Source of the DNA: CAIWTU01 sp963815135
Lineage (GTDB): Bacteria; Desulfobacterota; Desulfuromonadia; Geobacterales; Geobacteraceae
Length of the DNA: 64,000 nt
Assembly: GCA_963815135.1 (NCBI GenBank)
Contig: CAWFFO010000006.1
Location: 124,001 to 188,000 of the forward strand
Reading direction: 5' to 3'
The notes under the pieces are model-generated. The model was not told the DNA's origin and ran no database searches. It worked only from the letters and a program-made list of their open reading frames with translations. The translations under genes were made by a program, and so were the position numbers. Below, piece by piece: positions 63,575-64,000 of the stretch. The first letter of the stretch is position 1, and every line of letters starts with the position of its first letter.

Positions 63575-64000
63575 GTGACTCCTAGATCTCACCTGTCAGC
63601 TTCCCTGCTGAAAATAGATAAAGAATTTATCATTATTTCTCTCCTGGTGGCAATTACTGCCCTCATTTTCTTTTTTGTTTCCAACCAGCGGGCTTTTCTT
63701 AATTTTTTTTACCTTCCGATGCTGCTCGGTGCATATTTTTTCGGAAAACGCTATGCGACGCTTGCAGCTCTATTTTCCATAATCCTTATTTCAGTGGTTG
63801 CATATATCTATCCCGTCACCTTCAGCTTTGCGAAGAACGATGAATTTTACCGATGGCTGGATATAGTCACATGGGGAGGCTTTCTTCTTATAACCGGTTA
63901 TCTCATGGGCCTCCTTTACGAAAAAAAGGAACAAGCCGCAAGGGACATCCGCAGGACCTATCAGGGAATTATCGAAATGTTGTCACTTGTTATTGATTCC
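63575..64000 (+). CDS. Membrane signalling protein, probably HD-type phosphohydrolase (3' end outside window)
   Basis: 142 residues are visible from the GTG at 63575. Three or four hydrophobic helices (EFIIISLLVAITALIFFFVS, NFFYLPMLLGAYFFG, LAALFSIILISVVAYIYP, GGFLLITGYLMGLLY) are followed by TYQGIIEMLSLVIDS, which resembles the beginning of HD-GYP or related phosphohydrolase domains. The output domain itself lies beyond the window, so a sensor kinase is not excluded. A weak GGATAAGG precedes the start. Confidence 0.6.
   Translation, partial: MTPRSHLSASLLKIDKEFIIISLLVAITALIFFFVSNQRAFLNFFYLPMLLGAYFFGKRYATLAALFSIILISVVAYIYPVTFSFAKNDEFYRWLDIVTWGGFLLITGYLMGLLYEKKEQAARDIRRTYQGIIEMLSLVIDS

Noticed and set aside
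1..64000. tRNA or rRNA genes
   Set aside because: No cloverleaf with CCA-proximal stem and T-loop consensus and no rRNA-like sequence was recognised by eye; a tRNAscan run could still find one.

Overview
The window looks like the chromosome of a Geobacter-type anaerobe (Desulfuromonadota). The pointers are a lexA gene preceded by a Geobacter-type LexA box, many lipoproteins and c-type heme motifs, a DUF3187 protein, a DsrC/DsrMK-like redox module, and a molybdenum aldehyde oxidoreductase locus with the same gene set known from Desulfovibrio. Genes are dense on both strands. No tRNA, rRNA, insertion sequence or CRISPR array was recognised.

Layout. 0-7.8 kb: a Na+/K+-ATPase-like P-type ATPase cut by the window edge, an AT-rich gene-free stretch with two DnaA-box-like sites, an M29 aminopeptidase, clpB and an O-methyltransferase. 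7.9-19 kb: a bacterioferritin-like protein, a promoter plus short terminated RNA in front of a patatin lipoprotein, a secreted metallopeptidase, a two-gene membrane cytochrome complex whose first subunit carries three c-type heme sites, a glycosyltransferase, a SYLF protein, an M20 amidohydrolase and a response regulator. 19-31 kb: hybrid sensor kinase, lexA, HtrA, RluD, PgeF, two poorly known proteins, a 208-bp inverted repeat, an L,D-transpeptidase and an NHL-repeat lipoprotein. 31-42 kb: mfd, two parvulin-type isomerases (the second SurA-like), a CbpA-type DnaJ, MarR, protoporphyrinogen oxidase, a J-domain/leucine-rich-repeat protein and DUF3187.

42.8-47.5 kb: a small DUF2292-like protein, a structured RNA with terminator, a zinc-ribbon protein, a nitroreductase, DsrC with both C-terminal cysteines, DsrM- and DsrK-like subunits and a NifX-like protein. 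This is a sulfur-carrier/quinone redox module without sulfite reductase in view. 47.8-63.4 kb: a second copy of the same RNA element heads a molybdopterin-binding protein. It is followed by aldehyde oxidoreductase, a flavin/iron-sulfur oxidoreductase and a translationally coupled run of accessory genes: redox protein, methyltransferase, C-GCAxxG-C-C protein, Tes-like radical SAM enzyme, AMP-dependent CoA ligase, XdhC, a MocA-like nucleotidyltransferase fused to an HD domain, and a histidine phosphatase. ModB and ModC, without ModA, follow. The run plausibly supplies molybdate, builds and inserts the cofactor, and couples the enzyme to electron carriers. The radical SAM, methyltransferase and ligase steps have no assigned product.

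Sequence quality. Four long genes (clpB, mfd, the aldehyde oxidoreductase and its flavoprotein partner) carry clusters of single-base indels while nearly all others are clean. I treat these as probable sequence or assembly errors and annotate each as one gene.
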